DNA of 5,380 nucleotides from Methanomassiliicoccus sp. UBA386 (GTDB lineage: Archaea > Thermoplasmatota > Thermoplasmata > Methanomassiliicoccales > Methanomassiliicoccaceae): positions 61,677 to 67,056 of the forward strand of contig DAGU01000085.1 in the NCBI GenBank assembly GCA_002498285.1, written 5' to 3'. Shown here in pieces: positions 5,084-5,380 of this stretch (the first letter of the stretch is position 1; every line of letters starts with the position of its first letter). The notes under the pieces are model-generated. The model was not told where the DNA came from, did not search any database, and saw only the letters and a list, made by a program, of their open reading frames with translations. Position numbers and translations under genes: made by a program.

Positions 5084-5101
5084 CATATGAGGTATCATAT
5101 G
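5084..5101. promoter_or_regulatory. Palindromic candidate operator CATATGA-N4-TCATATG
   Basis: A perfect 7-4-7 inverted repeat, CATATGA GGTA TCATATG, begins 15 bases upstream of ATG 5069. Its distal arm overlaps the only TA-rich block at about -26 to a leaderless start (minus strand ATATGATACC, 5100-5091), so a protein bound here would compete with TBP. Symmetry and position suggest a dimeric regulator site; function is inferred. Confidence 0.5.
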
Positions 5102-5138
5102 ATTGCGCCGAATCGGCGAGGAAACGCGCCGACGTCCG

Positions 5139-5150
5139 AAAAATAAGAGA
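5139..5150 (-). terminator. T-rich tract after the DUF5320-like gene
   Basis: The minus strand reads TCTCTTATTTTT starting 9 bases after the TGA at 5161-5159. A U-rich stretch just past a stop codon is the usual archaeal intrinsic terminator. The same TTATTTTT block could also act as a TATA box, with a start near 5116, for the downstream Fe-S protein gene; sequence alone does not separate the two. Confidence 0.5.
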
Positions 5151-5158
5151 ACGCCGGA

Positions 5159-5380
5159 TCACTCCGGCAGATCGTTCAGTCGGGCGCGGACCTCTTCCAG
5201 CTCCGCCTTCAGGGACCTTGCCAGGTCCTCCAGGCTGGCCCTGTCGCTGGTCGTTTCGGGCGAGGGCTCCGACCGTTCGGCCCACGGACCATACAGCCAG
5301 CTGGCCCTTCCCCTCATGCGGCGAGGGCGCCCGCATCCTCGGCCGGCCCTCCCCCTTCCCAGGCCCCGGTACGCGCCCCC
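5159..5380 (-). CDS. DUF5320-like protein, C-terminal part (5' end beyond window)
   Basis: The minus strand is open from the window edge to TGA 5161-5159, giving the last 73 residues of a protein whose start lies outside. Residues 1-25 are rich in Gly and Arg (GGAYRGLGRGRAGRGCGR), followed by WLYGPW (28-33). A Ser/Pro/Thr linker (37-46) precedes a charged helix, SLEDLARSLKAELEEVRARL (49-68), with Leu at heptad-type spacing: a short coiled coil ending at the C-terminus. This order, a Gly/Arg/aromatic-rich region then a terminal Leu/Glu coiled coil, is typical of DUF5320 proteins, small archaeal and anaerobe proteins of unknown function. From memory, they often lie beside Mrp/NBP35-type ATPases and NifX-like cofactor-binding proteins. 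The frame is distinct from the upstream extension of the Fe-S gene and is far more protein-like. Confidence 0.6.
   Translation of the reverse strand, partial: GGAYRGLGRGRAGRGCGRPRRMRGRASWLYGPWAERSEPSPETTSDRASLEDLARSLKAELEEVRARLNDLPE

Noticed and set aside
5070..5336. N-terminal extension of the Fe-S protein to an ATG at 5336
   Set aside because: The extra residues look non-protein-like (runs of Gly, Arg, Pro and Gln), have no family similarity, cross the palindromes, and overlap a better gene in another frame.
1..5380. CRISPR array, insertion sequence, integrase, toxin-antitoxin or defence genes
   Set aside because: No spaced direct repeats, terminal repeats, transposase-like or nuclease-like reading frame was seen; codon use is uniform across the window.

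Overview
The window is GC-rich archaeal chromosome, most likely from a euryarchaeon of the Thermoplasmatota/Methanomassiliicoccales type. The lineage is an inference; the domain is well supported. PurP (formate-dependent FAICAR synthetase) and the archaeal/eukaryotic rRNA methyltransferase Nep1 lie side by side. TATA-like boxes sit about 26 bases in front of start codons, with very short or no leaders. One start shows a GGTGAT ribosome-binding site, and AGG and ATA codons are freely used. No mobile element, CRISPR array, tRNA or rRNA was found.

Layout. (1) Bases 1-717 (+): pdxS, the vitamin B6 synthase subunit, missing about 56 N-terminal residues at the window edge. (2) It converges at a strong nested hairpin (725-773) on a small minus-strand ABM-fold protein (787-1098, TTG start). 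(3) Minus-strand purP (2898-1825) overlaps nep1 (1828-1214) by GTGA, with a leaderless-type promoter just before purP. (4) A small DedA/VTT-like membrane protein (3462-2938, minus) lies immediately upstream of purP. (5) After a 173-base divergent promoter region comes an unrecognised 204-residue, acidic, partly coiled-coil protein (3636-4250, +). (6) It converges on a minus-strand block: a two-[4Fe-4S], QueG-like protein (5069-4335), preceded by the end of a Gly/Arg-rich, coiled-coil DUF5320-like protein (5380-5159) that runs off the window.

How the genes work together. Most of the window is ordinary housekeeping: B6 synthesis, the penultimate step of purine synthesis, and rRNA maturation. 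The purP-nep1 overlap implies co-transcription and translational coupling of purine synthesis with ribosome assembly. The least explained part is the right-hand end. There a QueG-like iron-sulfur protein, in a domain of life that makes archaeosine rather than queuosine, follows a DUF5320-like gene. It starts just downstream of two adjacent perfect palindromes that look like an operator. This and the 204-residue orphan are the best candidates for undescribed biology. Nothing in the sequence alone proves a new system.
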